Source: JAZDRH01 sp047470865
GTDB taxonomy: Bacteria; Pseudomonadota; Gammaproteobacteria; Pseudomonadales; Pseudomonadaceae
Direction: 5' to 3'
Length of the DNA: 64,000 nt
Assembly (NCBI RefSeq): GCF_047470865.1
Contig: NZ_JAZDRH010000002.1
Coordinates: forward strand, 62,001 to 126,000
Of the stretch, positions 56,473 to 64,000 are shown one piece after another (position 1 is the stretch's first letter; the number at the start of each line of letters is the position of its first letter). A program made the position numbers and the translations under genes. The notes beneath the pieces are model-generated. The model was not told the origin of the DNA. It did not search any database and worked only from the letters and a program-made list of their open reading frames with translations.

Positions 56473-57158
56473 TAGTTGTTAATTCCAACATATACATTGC
56501 TCAAAGTAGACTGCACTGCTACTTGGCCATTAGATTGCCCTGTAATCAAATAATAGTAAGTCCCTTTGCCTTCTAGCGAGGCTCCGTATTCAGGGTTAAC
56601 ATTAGCGTCATCGTCTTCATTCGATTTTACAAGATAGGCATTCCAATAGCCCTTATAAGCTACTTTTGAAGAATCTATTGGATCATATAAGTGGAGCGGA
56701 TCTGTACCTACATAGGGCATCCATGCGATATTACGCATATTGTCAGCGTGGTCAATTGCGTCTACCTCTGCCACACCAAAACGATTGCTATTATTAATTA
56801 AAAAAGATATGGGGTTTAAGTAATATTCTGCGAGTTCGTTGTCTGTCATCTCTGTAAGCAAACATGGTTTATTTAAGTAACCATCTTTCAAGGTGTTATC
56901 TTTACGGCAGTGACTAAATTCTTTACTGGCAGGAATATCAATTTTATCTCGCAAATAAGATGGGCCGTAAAATCTGAACTCTGCCTCACGCAAACTTGAG
57001 TTCGCAATATCAATCATCTTTTCAAATTCAACACGATCATTAGTTACTTTTTGCTCTAGTAAAAAAGAACTCATGCCAGAAATAACGGTTAAAGAAACTA
57101 ACAGTAATATTACAATAACAACAAAAAGTGAAACACCTTTATGATATGCTTTGTTCAT
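56472..57158 (-). CDS. pilX: Minor pilin PilX (set C)
   Basis: 228 residues. MNKAYHKG leader then VSLFVVIVILLLVSLTVISG, without Glu5. LREAEFRFYG and GKGTYYYLITG match the set B PilX. ATGA overlap with pilW. Confidence 0.86.
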   Translation of the reverse strand: MNKAYHKGVSLFVVIVILLLVSLTVISGMSSFLLEQKVTNDRVEFEKMIDIANSSLREAEFRFYGPSYLRDKIDIPASKEFSHCRKDNTLKDGYLNKPCLLTEMTDNELAEYYLNPISFLINNSNRFGVAEVDAIDHADNMRNIAWMPYVGTDPLHLYDPIDSSKVAYKGYWNAYLVKSNEDDDANVNPEYGASLEGKGTYYYLITGQSNGQVAVQSTLSNVYVGINN

Positions 57159-58024
57159 GGAATTTTATTCCTCAAAACTTGTGCACCACTAGCCACTTGA
57201 TAAATTCTTTTATTATCATTATTTAGCAAACGCTGCCTAGCTTGATTATTACTTACAAAATTATTCAACCAGTCGTCCAAGGCTTTAGATCTTTGGTTGC
57301 TCATATTTTTACTGCTCGCAAATAATAAATAAAAGTTAACACCTAAAATATCAGGCTTAGATGCTAATTTCTTATAGTCTGAAAATGAAATAAAGCGGTC
57401 AACTGAGCTGCCTGTGTCATCGCCCTCAGATACCCAAAATTGTAGTTTCCCGTCAGCTACATTACTAATAATAGGCGTGTACTCAGTTACACCTATACTT
57501 GAATTTAGATTTTTGCAAAGAATACTACCCTTATCTAAATCATTTTCTGGTTTAAACTTAATCGCTAGTATGACTAGCTCTGAGGTATCTGTTGGGACAA
57601 ATGGAGTATCTATGCTTGAGTTTTCATTTACTTTAACCAAATTACCTTGGCAGTCACGCTCTAATCGAGAGGCTGGCTGATAACGAATACAAACTCCAAT
57701 CCCAACTCCATTTTCAAATAACGGGGTAACTACTTGGTTTTCAGAAAACTCTTGGCATTCTTGGTTAGCAGCCGCATATGGGAATGCATACTTTGCTAGT
57801 TGGTCTGGTGCTCGCATATAGCCTGCTTGCCCTAGTAGGTCGCCAAACAGCAACTCTGATAAGCGTACACCAGATTGATTATTTAAACGCTCATCTTGAA
57901 ACTTAGCAATAGCTTTAGTATTTATAAAGATAGAGACAACGCCCAGTATAATAAACACACCTAATAATAAAGCTACCATTAGCTCTACAATAGAAATACC
58001 TAATTGATGAACTTTAGTTTTCAT
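57155..58024 (-). CDS. pilW: Minor pilin PilW (set C)
   Basis: 289 residues from the ATG at 58024, preceded by AAGGATAGAG and overlapping the pilV stop (ATGA); the longer frame enters pilV. MKTKVHQLG leader, ISIVELMVALLLGVFIILGV with Glu5. VCIRYQPASRLERDCQGN and KRIYQVASGAQVLRN match the set B PilW. Confidence 0.87.
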   Translation of the reverse strand: MKTKVHQLGISIVELMVALLLGVFIILGVVSIFINTKAIAKFQDERLNNQSGVRLSELLFGDLLGQAGYMRAPDQLAKYAFPYAAANQECQEFSENQVVTPLFENGVGIGVCIRYQPASRLERDCQGNLVKVNENSSIDTPFVPTDTSELVILAIKFKPENDLDKGSILCKNLNSSIGVTEYTPIISNVADGKLQFWVSEGDDTGSSVDRFISFSDYKKLASKPDILGVNFYLLFASSKNMSNQRSKALDDWLNNFVSNNQARQRLLNNDNKRIYQVASGAQVLRNKIP

Positions 58025-58563
58025 AACTCTATCCTTGCACTGTAACGACATACATTATCTGCGCCACAAGTATCCTTTTCAGTTGCTTGCCAGACTAAAG
58101 TAATTTCTACCATCGAGCCTGTATAGTCGTCACCAGCACAGGTTCCAGACTTAAAACTTGGACAAATTTTTATTTCGTTTTTTAATTCCCTGGCACCAGG
58201 TAATTGCTCATACACACGATTAAGCCAACAGCTGGCTTGCGCTTTACCTTTTAATGGCTGGTTAAACGCTGGGCATTCTGATTCTGTAAATCTAATTTTT
58301 CCATTACGGTCAAAATAAATAGTTTCTGTTTTGATATCATCATAAAAAGGCTTAATTGGCGGATATATCTCAAAAATATTTTCTTTGTCTGCCGATAGTA
58401 TTTCAAACATTTCATCAATTAATGAAACTGCTGTATTTCGATTGGTTATTTCATGTGTATACTTAATACTTTTTGCCTGTAACAGCATTAGACCGACAAG
58501 ACCTATAGATACAATAATAATGGCAACCAATACTTCAATTAAGGAAAATCCTTTAGCTTTCAT
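58021..58563 (-). CDS. pilV: Minor pilin PilV (set C)
   Basis: 180 residues. MKAKG leader, FSLIEVLVAIIIVSIGLVGLM, then QAKSIKYTHEITNRNTAVSLIDEMFE. Six cysteines in the C-terminal half (for example SECPAF, ASCWLN, DTCGADNVCRYSARIEL). It begins nine bases after the FimT/U-type gene. Confidence 0.87.
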   Translation of the reverse strand: MKAKGFSLIEVLVAIIIVSIGLVGLMLLQAKSIKYTHEITNRNTAVSLIDEMFEILSADKENIFEIYPPIKPFYDDIKTETIYFDRNGKIRFTESECPAFNQPLKGKAQASCWLNRVYEQLPGARELKNEIKICPSFKSGTCAGDDYTGSMVEITLVWQATEKDTCGADNVCRYSARIEL

Positions 58564-58571
58564 TTATCCTC

Positions 58572-59042
58572 CTAAAACTGGCAACTCGTAATGGCTTCAC
58601 CCAGCTTATTTTTACCTGCCTCATGGGTATTAATTATACCTGTCTGCTCAAGGCTTATATAAATAGCTGATTGAACATCATTTTCTTTACATATTAAGAA
58701 ATCAACATTACTAGTTACCCTTCCGCTATTAATAAAAGTAATATGATCAGCAGATAGATTATGGCTATATGTTAAATCATCCATTGTAATGAGACGCTCA
58801 ACCGTATCACCTAACTTTACTTGCCATGCAGATTTGTCAAAAACTACAGTAATATTTTTCTTCTTAGTCAGGCTTTCTGTTCGCGCATAGCGTAGAAGAG
58901 CTACTAGCTCATCTGCTTTAGCTTTGACACTGTTAGCACGAATACTGTGTAAAAAGCTTGGAACAGCAATAGCAACAAGTACACCCAGCAGTATTACTAC
59001 CACCAGAAGCTCAACTAAAGTAAATCCTTTTTTCGTTTTCAT
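58572..59042 (-). CDS. FimT/FimU-type minor pilin (set C)
   Basis: 156 residues. MKTKKG leader, FTLVELLVVVILLGVLVAIAVP, then DELVALLRYARTESLTKKKNITVVF and two Cys (FLICKEN, ITSCQF). The GspH/FimT fold. First gene of set C. In Pseudomonas both fimT and fimU precede pilV; here a single gene is present. Confidence 0.85.
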   Translation of the reverse strand: MKTKKGFTLVELLVVVILLGVLVAIAVPSFLHSIRANSVKAKADELVALLRYARTESLTKKKNITVVFDKSAWQVKLGDTVERLITMDDLTYSHNLSADHITFINSGRVTSNVDFLICKENDVQSAIYISLEQTGIINTHEAGKNKLGEAITSCQF

Positions 59043-59221
59043 GATATCTATTTTTATCTAACTCTTTTTAAGGATAGATGCCCAGACAGAAACAACAATT
59101 TAGTGAGTAATTTTTTTATATTTCCGGCCTAGATTCAAGAAAAAAAGTCATACTCCCTACATCATATAGGGTTTTAATTATCAAGATATTTCCATTCAGC
59201 TTATATTCAGTGGATCATGTC

Positions 59222-60163
59222 TCATATATGCAAAATTTCTAAAATAAATAGCCCTAAATTGATGGTTAGCACCGAAATCACTGTAGTTAATGCAATAATA
59301 CTTGCTGCCAATTGATGATTTGAACCTACTGCTTGCGCCATGACAAAGCTGGCGGCGGCTGTTGGGCTGGCAAAGTATAAAAATAAAATGCCCAGATCTT
59401 TACCCTCAAATCCATACAACCAAGCACCTGTAGTCGCTATTACAGGTAACCAGAGGACTTTCATTAAGCTTGAGCTAATAGCAAGCCTTCCCCCTTCTTT
59501 TAGTTGTCGCCAAGTTAATGCTGCGCCAATACAAATCAAAGCTAAAGGTAATGACATTTGTGCAAAACTTTTTGCTGAACTCATCAGCCATTCAGGAAAC
59601 CCTACCTGAAAATAGGCAAAAGGAATAGCGCTAACCACCCCTATAATTAAAGGGTTTTTGCCAATACTTAAAGCAATACTCTTAAAACTTGTTGTATTTT
59701 TAGGGCTATAGATCTCTAAGATAATAGCTGAAAGTGTGTTATACAGCAGAATTACAATTCCTGCTAAAACTCCGCCAACAGATAAGCCATAATCACCATA
59801 TAGGCTAGTGGCGAGCGCCAATCCAACAATGCCGTTATTCCCCCTAAAAGCACCTTGCACATAAACCCCTCGATCTACTTGAGGACAACGCCATAACGCC
59901 CAGCCCCAAGCAATAGTAAAGGTTGCCAGAGTCGCCAAACTAAAATAAATAATAAATGAAGGATTAAGTGCAACTGACAAATCGGCTTTGAGAATGGCTA
60001 AAAATAATAAGACTGGCAAGGTGCCTTTAAAAACCAGTTTAGACACACTCATTACAAAGACATCGTCAATCCAACGCCAGCGTTTGAGCAACACCCCTAA
60101 TAACAGCATCATAAACACAGGTGCTGTTACATTCATCGTTTGGATAAATAAAGCAAACATCAT
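59222..60163 (-). CDS. AEC-family transporter
   Basis: 313 residues, about ten hydrophobic segments. Auxin efflux carrier/malonate-type (AEC) features: PVFMMLLLGVLLKRWRWIDD at the N-terminus, FRGNNGIVGLALATSLYG in the middle and ASPTAAASFVMAQAVGSNHQLAASII near the C-terminus (the GxP/N-x-G crossover helices). Substrates in bacteria are often dicarboxylates or malonate; this one is not predictable. AAGGTAG precedes the ATG, and it starts eight bases after the previous gene, so it ends the dapF-xerC operon. Confidence 0.87.
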   Translation of the reverse strand: MMFALFIQTMNVTAPVFMMLLLGVLLKRWRWIDDVFVMSVSKLVFKGTLPVLLFLAILKADLSVALNPSFIIYFSLATLATFTIAWGWALWRCPQVDRGVYVQGAFRGNNGIVGLALATSLYGDYGLSVGGVLAGIVILLYNTLSAIILEIYSPKNTTSFKSIALSIGKNPLIIGVVSAIPFAYFQVGFPEWLMSSAKSFAQMSLPLALICIGAALTWRQLKEGGRLAISSSLMKVLWLPVIATTGAWLYGFEGKDLGILFLYFASPTAAASFVMAQAVGSNHQLAASIIALTTVISVLTINLGLFILEILHI

Positions 60164-60170
60164 TACTACC

Positions 60171-60710
60171 TTAGGCCTGAACTAACGATTCATGGGTATT
60201 TAAATCATCCCAAAGCAGCTTACGTTCGCTGTTAGGAAAATCATCATCTGTTATTTCAATAGTTACTTTTTGTTGATAAAAGTCCTTTGGCTGAAAAACC
60301 TGCTCTGGTGTGCTGCCTAGTCGATAAGTAACTTGATAAGGCTGAAACTTGCCATAAATAATAGGAATTTGCATAGTGGTAAAGCTATTAAAAATTCCGC
60401 CACTACCTAATATGCTAGTTTCTAGCTCCGTGAGTGAAGCAAAAGAGCGCAACTGTATTTCAGGAATATGACCACAATAATCTAATAATAAAAAGTCGCC
60501 CAGTACTGACTCATTACCTGTAAGCAACTGATTACGAGGTGTTATAAATGTACAGCTAGGCTCATGGTAAGTTGAGTAGTCATTGAGGGCATCATTGACC
60601 ATACAAAAGCAAAGCGTTTTATAAATAAACGCTAAGTCGTAATCATGATCATCGTACAGCGCCATAACTCCACTTATTATCTGTTGTGTCACATCAGACA
60701 ATAAGTACAT
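60171..60710 (-). CDS. Conserved-looking protein of unknown function
   Basis: 179 residues, cytoplasmic (no signal peptide or membrane segment), acidic. I do not recognise a domain. Notable are two near-adjacent cysteines (TLCFCMVND), aromatic-rich stretches (FQPYQVTYRL) and an acidic C-terminus (EITDDDFPNSERKLLWDDL). It starts two bases after the yigB-like stop and sits tightly between that gene and the transporter, so it is real and co-transcribed. Position gives no functional hint beyond that. Confidence 0.7.
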   Translation of the reverse strand: MYLLSDVTQQIISGVMALYDDHDYDLAFIYKTLCFCMVNDALNDYSTYHEPSCTFITPRNQLLTGNESVLGDFLLLDYCGHIPEIQLRSFASLTELETSILGSGGIFNSFTTMQIPIIYGKFQPYQVTYRLGSTPEQVFQPKDFYQQKVTIEITDDDFPNSERKLLWDDLNTHESLVQA

Positions 60711-60711
60711 G

Positions 60712-61413
60712 CTAATACGCCTGTAAATGATGTAGCGCTAAGGGCAACTCAGTGAGTGCCGTAATTTCAGCTGTAGGCTTCTGCTGCCCAGACCATAGTT
60801 GCTGTTGTGGGTTGTACCAAATATTGAACCAACCAGCTTGCTGTGCACCTAGAATATCATCTTGAATTTGGTCACCTACATGCACAATTTCATGCGCATC
60901 TACCGCTAAAGCACGCTGTACCAACTCAAAAGCACAAGGATCAGGTTTGCCAAAACCTATATTCTCGGCATTAAACGAATCAGTAAAATAAGCCCCCAAT
61001 TCGGTAGTGTAAATATTGGCATTTCCATTACTAAAGGCCACTAATTTATAGTCCTCAGCTAGCTTACTTAACACGCTAGCAGCATCAGCAAAAGGTTGAA
61101 CTTTTTGGCGCTGTGCAAAGTAGACCTGAAAGCCTTGCTTAGCTAAATCTACCGCCTCATTGTGACTATAACCTGCTTTTTCTAAACAGATTCTCAGCAA
61201 GGTACGCCGCATATCACTGACACGAAATGACAAGCTTTGATCGTCATTGAGTAGCTGTTGGCGAACATCTTGATACCAAAGGCTCCAATTACGCGCAAGC
61301 AAAGGGGCGTTTTCAACTAACCAAGATTGCAAAACCCACTCAGCGTTGGTTAACACAGGCTTAACTGCCCAAAGGGTGTCATCTAAATCGAAACTAACTA
61401 CTTTAATGCTCAT
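60712..61413 (-). CDS. yigB: HAD-family phosphatase YigB-like
   Basis: 233 residues. HAD motif I SFDLDDTLW, motif II VAFSNGNANIY, motif III lysine in GFGKPDPCAFE, motif IV HVGDQIQDDILGAQQAG, so a complete subfamily I phosphatase. E. coli YigB (an FMN and pyrimidine-phosphate phosphatase in riboflavin synthesis) sits in the same place after xerC. Coupled to xerC by an ATGA overlap. Confidence 0.85.
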   Translation of the reverse strand: MSIKVVSFDLDDTLWAVKPVLTNAEWVLQSWLVENAPLLARNWSLWYQDVRQQLLNDDQSLSFRVSDMRRTLLRICLEKAGYSHNEAVDLAKQGFQVYFAQRQKVQPFADAASVLSKLAEDYKLVAFSNGNANIYTTELGAYFTDSFNAENIGFGKPDPCAFELVQRALAVDAHEIVHVGDQIQDDILGAQQAGWFNIWYNPQQQLWSGQQKPTAEITALTELPLALHHLQAY

Positions 61414-62315
61414 GATTTACGTTTTGCACGTGGATGGGCTTGATCATACACTTGCGCCAAATGTTGAAAATCAAGATGGGTGTATATTTGTGTAGTGCTG
61501 ATATCAGCATGGCCTAACAATTCTTGCACTGCCCTTAAGTCATGCGATGATTCTAATACATGACTAGCAAAGGAATGACGTAACATATGCGGGTGAACAT
61601 GTTGTCCTAAATTATTCACCCCTGCAAGACGGACGCGCTCGCGTACCAATTGTGGGCTAATACGCTTGCCCCGCACACCAATAAACAGCGCCTGCTCATC
61701 ACCGGCTATATGTGCTAAGCGTAAAGGCAGCCATTGTTCAATCGCGTTAATGGCTTTGGTGCCTACAGGAACTATTCGCATTTTTTTACCTTTACCCAAA
61801 ACTGTCGCCAGCCCTGCTTTTAAATCAATATCATGCAGATTTAATTGTGTCAGTTCAGATAAACGCAAGCCTGAGGAGTAAAACAACTCCAAGATGGCAT
61901 GGTCACGAATGCCATTAAAGTCTTGCTCTAGAGGTGTATCTAATAGCTGCTGAGCTCTATCAACATCAAGCACTTTAGGCAGTTTGCGCGAGCTTTTCGG
62001 GGCTTTTACCCCTGTTGTAGGATCATGTTCGCATTGGTTTTCACGAATCAGATAATTAAATAAACCACGCAACGCTGAGAGTAGCCTTGCGAGGCTGCGG
62101 CTAGATAAGCCTTCTCGGTGCAATTGTGCAATAAGCACTCGTACTGTTGCCGTTTGCACTTCCTGCCAATGTTCGATGCCTTGCGTTAGCAAAATAGCTA
62201 AAATCTTTTCTAAATCTGACGCATAGGCTTCTAGGGTATGTTCAGAAACCTGTTTTTCATTTCGAAGATAACGCATATAAAGCGTTAGCTGATTATAAAG
62301 ATGCTCGTCATTCAT
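61410..62315 (-). CDS. xerC: Tyrosine recombinase XerC
   Basis: 301 residues from the ATG at 62315, which overlaps the DUF484 stop (TAATG); the longer frame enters that gene. An N-terminal SAM-like DNA-binding domain (YMRYLRNEKQVSEHTLEAY) is followed by the catalytic domain with Arg in SSGLRLSELTQL, the Lys hairpin GKGKKMRIVPVG, HMLRHSFASHVL (HxxR), GHADISTTQIYTHL (His and the Tyr nucleophile). It resolves chromosome dimers with XerD at dif. Confidence 0.96.
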   Translation of the reverse strand: MNDEHLYNQLTLYMRYLRNEKQVSEHTLEAYASDLEKILAILLTQGIEHWQEVQTATVRVLIAQLHREGLSSRSLARLLSALRGLFNYLIRENQCEHDPTTGVKAPKSSRKLPKVLDVDRAQQLLDTPLEQDFNGIRDHAILELFYSSGLRLSELTQLNLHDIDLKAGLATVLGKGKKMRIVPVGTKAINAIEQWLPLRLAHIAGDEQALFIGVRGKRISPQLVRERVRLAGVNNLGQHVHPHMLRHSFASHVLESSHDLRAVQELLGHADISTTQIYTHLDFQHLAQVYDQAHPRAKRKS

Positions 62316-62998
62316 TATTTTACAATACGAACGGTAGCGCACAATTCAGGCAATAGGCGCGCAAAAACTTGGGCAATATAGCGTAAAAACAAAGTATCAA
62401 CTTGACTGTTATAGTGGTTAGGATCAGCACTACCAATAGCAATCACACCATAAAGCTGCTGATACTCGATGGCAACCACTGCTGCAGAGCCTACCTCTTT
62501 GCCTTGCTCTTTACCAAATAAAAACTCTAGCTCTACTGGGCGCAGCAAACCGCACATACTTTTTTCCGTGCTATTAAGCACACTATTTATTGCCGCTTTT
62601 GCTTTCGCTAAACTTTCTGTACGCCCAACGGCCACCGGCTGTTCAGCAAATAAAATCAAACTAAAAAAGGGGACTTTAAAGATATGACGCATATGTTCAT
62701 CAATGCAGCCTATCGCATCTTCTATACTTTGCGCATCCAGCATCTCTAACAATAAGCGGCGGGTTTTATCAAATAAGCGATCATTGTCACGTGCAACACG
62801 CATCAAATGGCTTAAACGCTTACGCATTTCATCATTGCGCTGTCGCAGTACTGTTAACTGGCGCTCTACCAAAGACACTGAGGTGCCACGCACATGTGGA
62901 ATTTGCAGGTTCGCTAAGACGTCATCATGCTCAGCAAAAAAATGAGGATTTTGCAGTAGGTATTCGGCTACTTGCTCTGCGGTTAATGCCTTACTCAT
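62315..62998 (-). CDS. DUF484 family protein
   Basis: 227 residues. The N-terminal MSKALTAEQVAEYLLQNPHFFAEHDDVLANLQIPH is the DUF484 signature; a coiled-coil segment (about 45-80) and a GAF-like domain follow. Always found between dapF and xerC in this group; function unknown. Overlaps dapF by ATGA and xerC by one base. Confidence 0.93.
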   Translation of the reverse strand: MSKALTAEQVAEYLLQNPHFFAEHDDVLANLQIPHVRGTSVSLVERQLTVLRQRNDEMRKRLSHLMRVARDNDRLFDKTRRLLLEMLDAQSIEDAIGCIDEHMRHIFKVPFFSLILFAEQPVAVGRTESLAKAKAAINSVLNSTEKSMCGLLRPVELEFLFGKEQGKEVGSAAVVAIEYQQLYGVIAIGSADPNHYNSQVDTLFLRYIAQVFARLLPELCATVRIVK

Positions 62999-63825
62999 AA
63001 GCGAATATGCCCTTCATAAACTCGAGTTGCTGGGCCTGTCATATAAACAGCTTGCCCTTCTCCTTGCCACTCAATAGTTAGCCGCCCACCTGGCAGCTCA
63101 ATATCAACTGGAGATTGCATCCAGCCTTGTTTAATGGCAACCACTGCAGCAGCACAAGCGCCGCTTCCACAGGCTTGGGTCTCACCTACGCCACGCTCCC
63201 ACACGCGTAACTGAGCGCTATGCATACTATCGACCTGCAAAAAGCCTACATTCACTTTTTTAGGGAAAACTGGGTGTGTTTCCACTTGCGGCCCAATATG
63301 CGTTACAGCCGCTAATTCAATATTATCAACACGCATAACCGCATGTGGATTCCCCATAGACAACGCGCTAAAGGCAATGCTTTGCTGTGCTAGTTGTAAA
63401 TGGTAGTTTGCCTGACGTGCGGGCATATTAAGAGGAATTTCCTCTAATTCAAAACGCGGCAGCCCCATGTTGACGCGAACATAACCATCGGCTCGTACGT
63501 GCAGTTCAAGAATGCCGCTTTTCGTTTCAACACGAATCTGTTGTTTAGTGGTTAAGCGCTTATCTAAAACAAAACGAGCAAAGCAACGTGCACCGTTACC
63601 ACATTGCTCTACTTCAGTTCCATCCGCATTAAAAATACGATAACGAAAATCAACATCAGGGCGCGTAGGCACTTCAACCACGAGTAGCTGATCAAAGCCA
63701 ACACCCGTATGGCGATTGCTCCATTGACGGATTAGACGGCTAGATAGGTGCGCATATTGCGTCACCAAATCTATCACCATAAAGTCATTACCTAAGCCAT
63801 GCATTTTGCTAAAGCGCAACAGCAT
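62995..63825 (-). CDS. dapF: Diaminopimelate epimerase
   Basis: Converts LL- to meso-diaminopimelate for lysine and peptidoglycan. 276 residues. The two catalytic cysteines are in EQCGNGARCFARF (Cys75) and TQACGSGACAAAVV (about 219); KMHGLGNDFMVID opens the protein. GGAGTAAAACA precedes the ATG, five bases after lysA. Confidence 0.97.
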   Translation of the reverse strand: MLLRFSKMHGLGNDFMVIDLVTQYAHLSSRLIRQWSNRHTGVGFDQLLVVEVPTRPDVDFRYRIFNADGTEVEQCGNGARCFARFVLDKRLTTKQQIRVETKSGILELHVRADGYVRVNMGLPRFELEEIPLNMPARQANYHLQLAQQSIAFSALSMGNPHAVMRVDNIELAAVTHIGPQVETHPVFPKKVNVGFLQVDSMHSAQLRVWERGVGETQACGSGACAAAVVAIKQGWMQSPVDIELPGGRLTIEWQGEGQAVYMTGPATRVYEGHIRL

Positions 63826-63829
63826 TGTT

Positions 63830-64000
63830 TTACTCCGGCAAGAGGCTCTCGTGAGTGAATAATTCTTCTAATTGTTCACGACGACGTACTTCGTACACTT
63901 TATCAGCATCAACCATGACTTCTGCCGCACGAGTACGCGTATTGTAGTTAGAGCTCATCACAAAACCATAAGCGCCTGCGGAACACACGGCTAAAAGGTC
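63830..64000 (-). CDS. lysA: Diaminopimelate decarboxylase (partial, only the C-terminus in window)
   Basis: The last 56 codons are visible: AVCSAGAYGFVMSSNYNTR with the PLP-enzyme catalytic Cys region, then AAEVMVDADKVYEVRRRE and the end LLPE. These match the LysA C-terminus, and the position before dapF is the standard one. The rest lies beyond the window. Confidence 0.92.
   Translation of the reverse strand, partial: DLLAVCSAGAYGFVMSSNYNTRTRAAEVMVDADKVYEVRRREQLEELFTHESLLPE

Overview
The window looks like a chromosomal segment from a gammaproteobacterium of the Pseudomonas group with an unusually low GC content. Gene orders typical of Pseudomonas are kept: aceF-aceE next to glnE-ilvE; murU-amgK divergent from lptD-surA-pdxA-rsmA-apaG-apaH-glpE; phoL-ybeY-corC-lnt; lysA-dapF-DUF484-xerC-yigB. 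The bases are far more AT-rich than in Pseudomonas itself. A Thiopseudomonas/Oblitimonas-like member of the Pseudomonadaceae is my best guess. It is inferred from synteny and protein style, not from a search.

Layout. 1-4 kb: pyruvate dehydrogenase E2 (cut by the window edge) and E1, with a GntR-type palindrome upstream. 4.4-10.4 kb: a nitroreductase, glnE, ilvE, a Sel1-repeat protein and a cytochrome c4. 10.4-19.7 kb: peptidoglycan recycling genes and, divergently, the outer-membrane/vitamin B6/rRNA methylase/Ap4A block. 19.7-23.6 kb: alkyl hydroperoxide reductase (ahpC-ahpF) and cca. 23.7-27.2 kb: an acyl-CoA dehydrogenase and aspA; aspA carries the same GntR-type palindrome as aceE. 27.2-33.8 kb: an unknown exported protein, a Lon-family protease, an argO/argP-like pair and gdhA. 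34.0-37.0 kb: a four-gene operon behind a near-perfect Zur box, encoding a His/Asp-repeat exported protein, an ABC ATPase, an FtsX-like permease and a DUF3299 protein; probably zinc acquisition. 37.1-37.9 kb: a tandem glycine riboswitch in front of a TRIC/YicG-family membrane protein.

37.9-59.0 kb is the most unusual part: three separate minor-pilin gene sets on the minus strand. Set C (52.7-59.0 kb) has a canonical order (FimT/U-type pilin, pilV, pilW, pilX, pilY1, pilY2). Set B (42.0-48.6 kb) is rearranged (FimT/U-type, pilY1, PilY2-like, pilV, pilW, pilX, pilE). Set A (37.9-40.9 kb) is short and divergent (PilV-, PilW- and PilX-like proteins plus a PilY1-like beta-propeller protein lacking the von Willebrand A domain). 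A heavily mutated IS3-family transposase relic separates A from B. The housekeeping block phoL-ybeY-corC-lnt lies between B and C on the other strand. The sets plausibly build alternative type IV pilus tip/priming complexes with different adhesin-like PilY1 proteins.

59.2-64 kb: an AEC-family transporter, an unrecognised gene, and a tightly coupled yigB/xerC/DUF484/dapF/lysA operon whose lysA is cut by the window edge. No tRNA, rRNA, CRISPR array, prophage or intact insertion sequence was seen.
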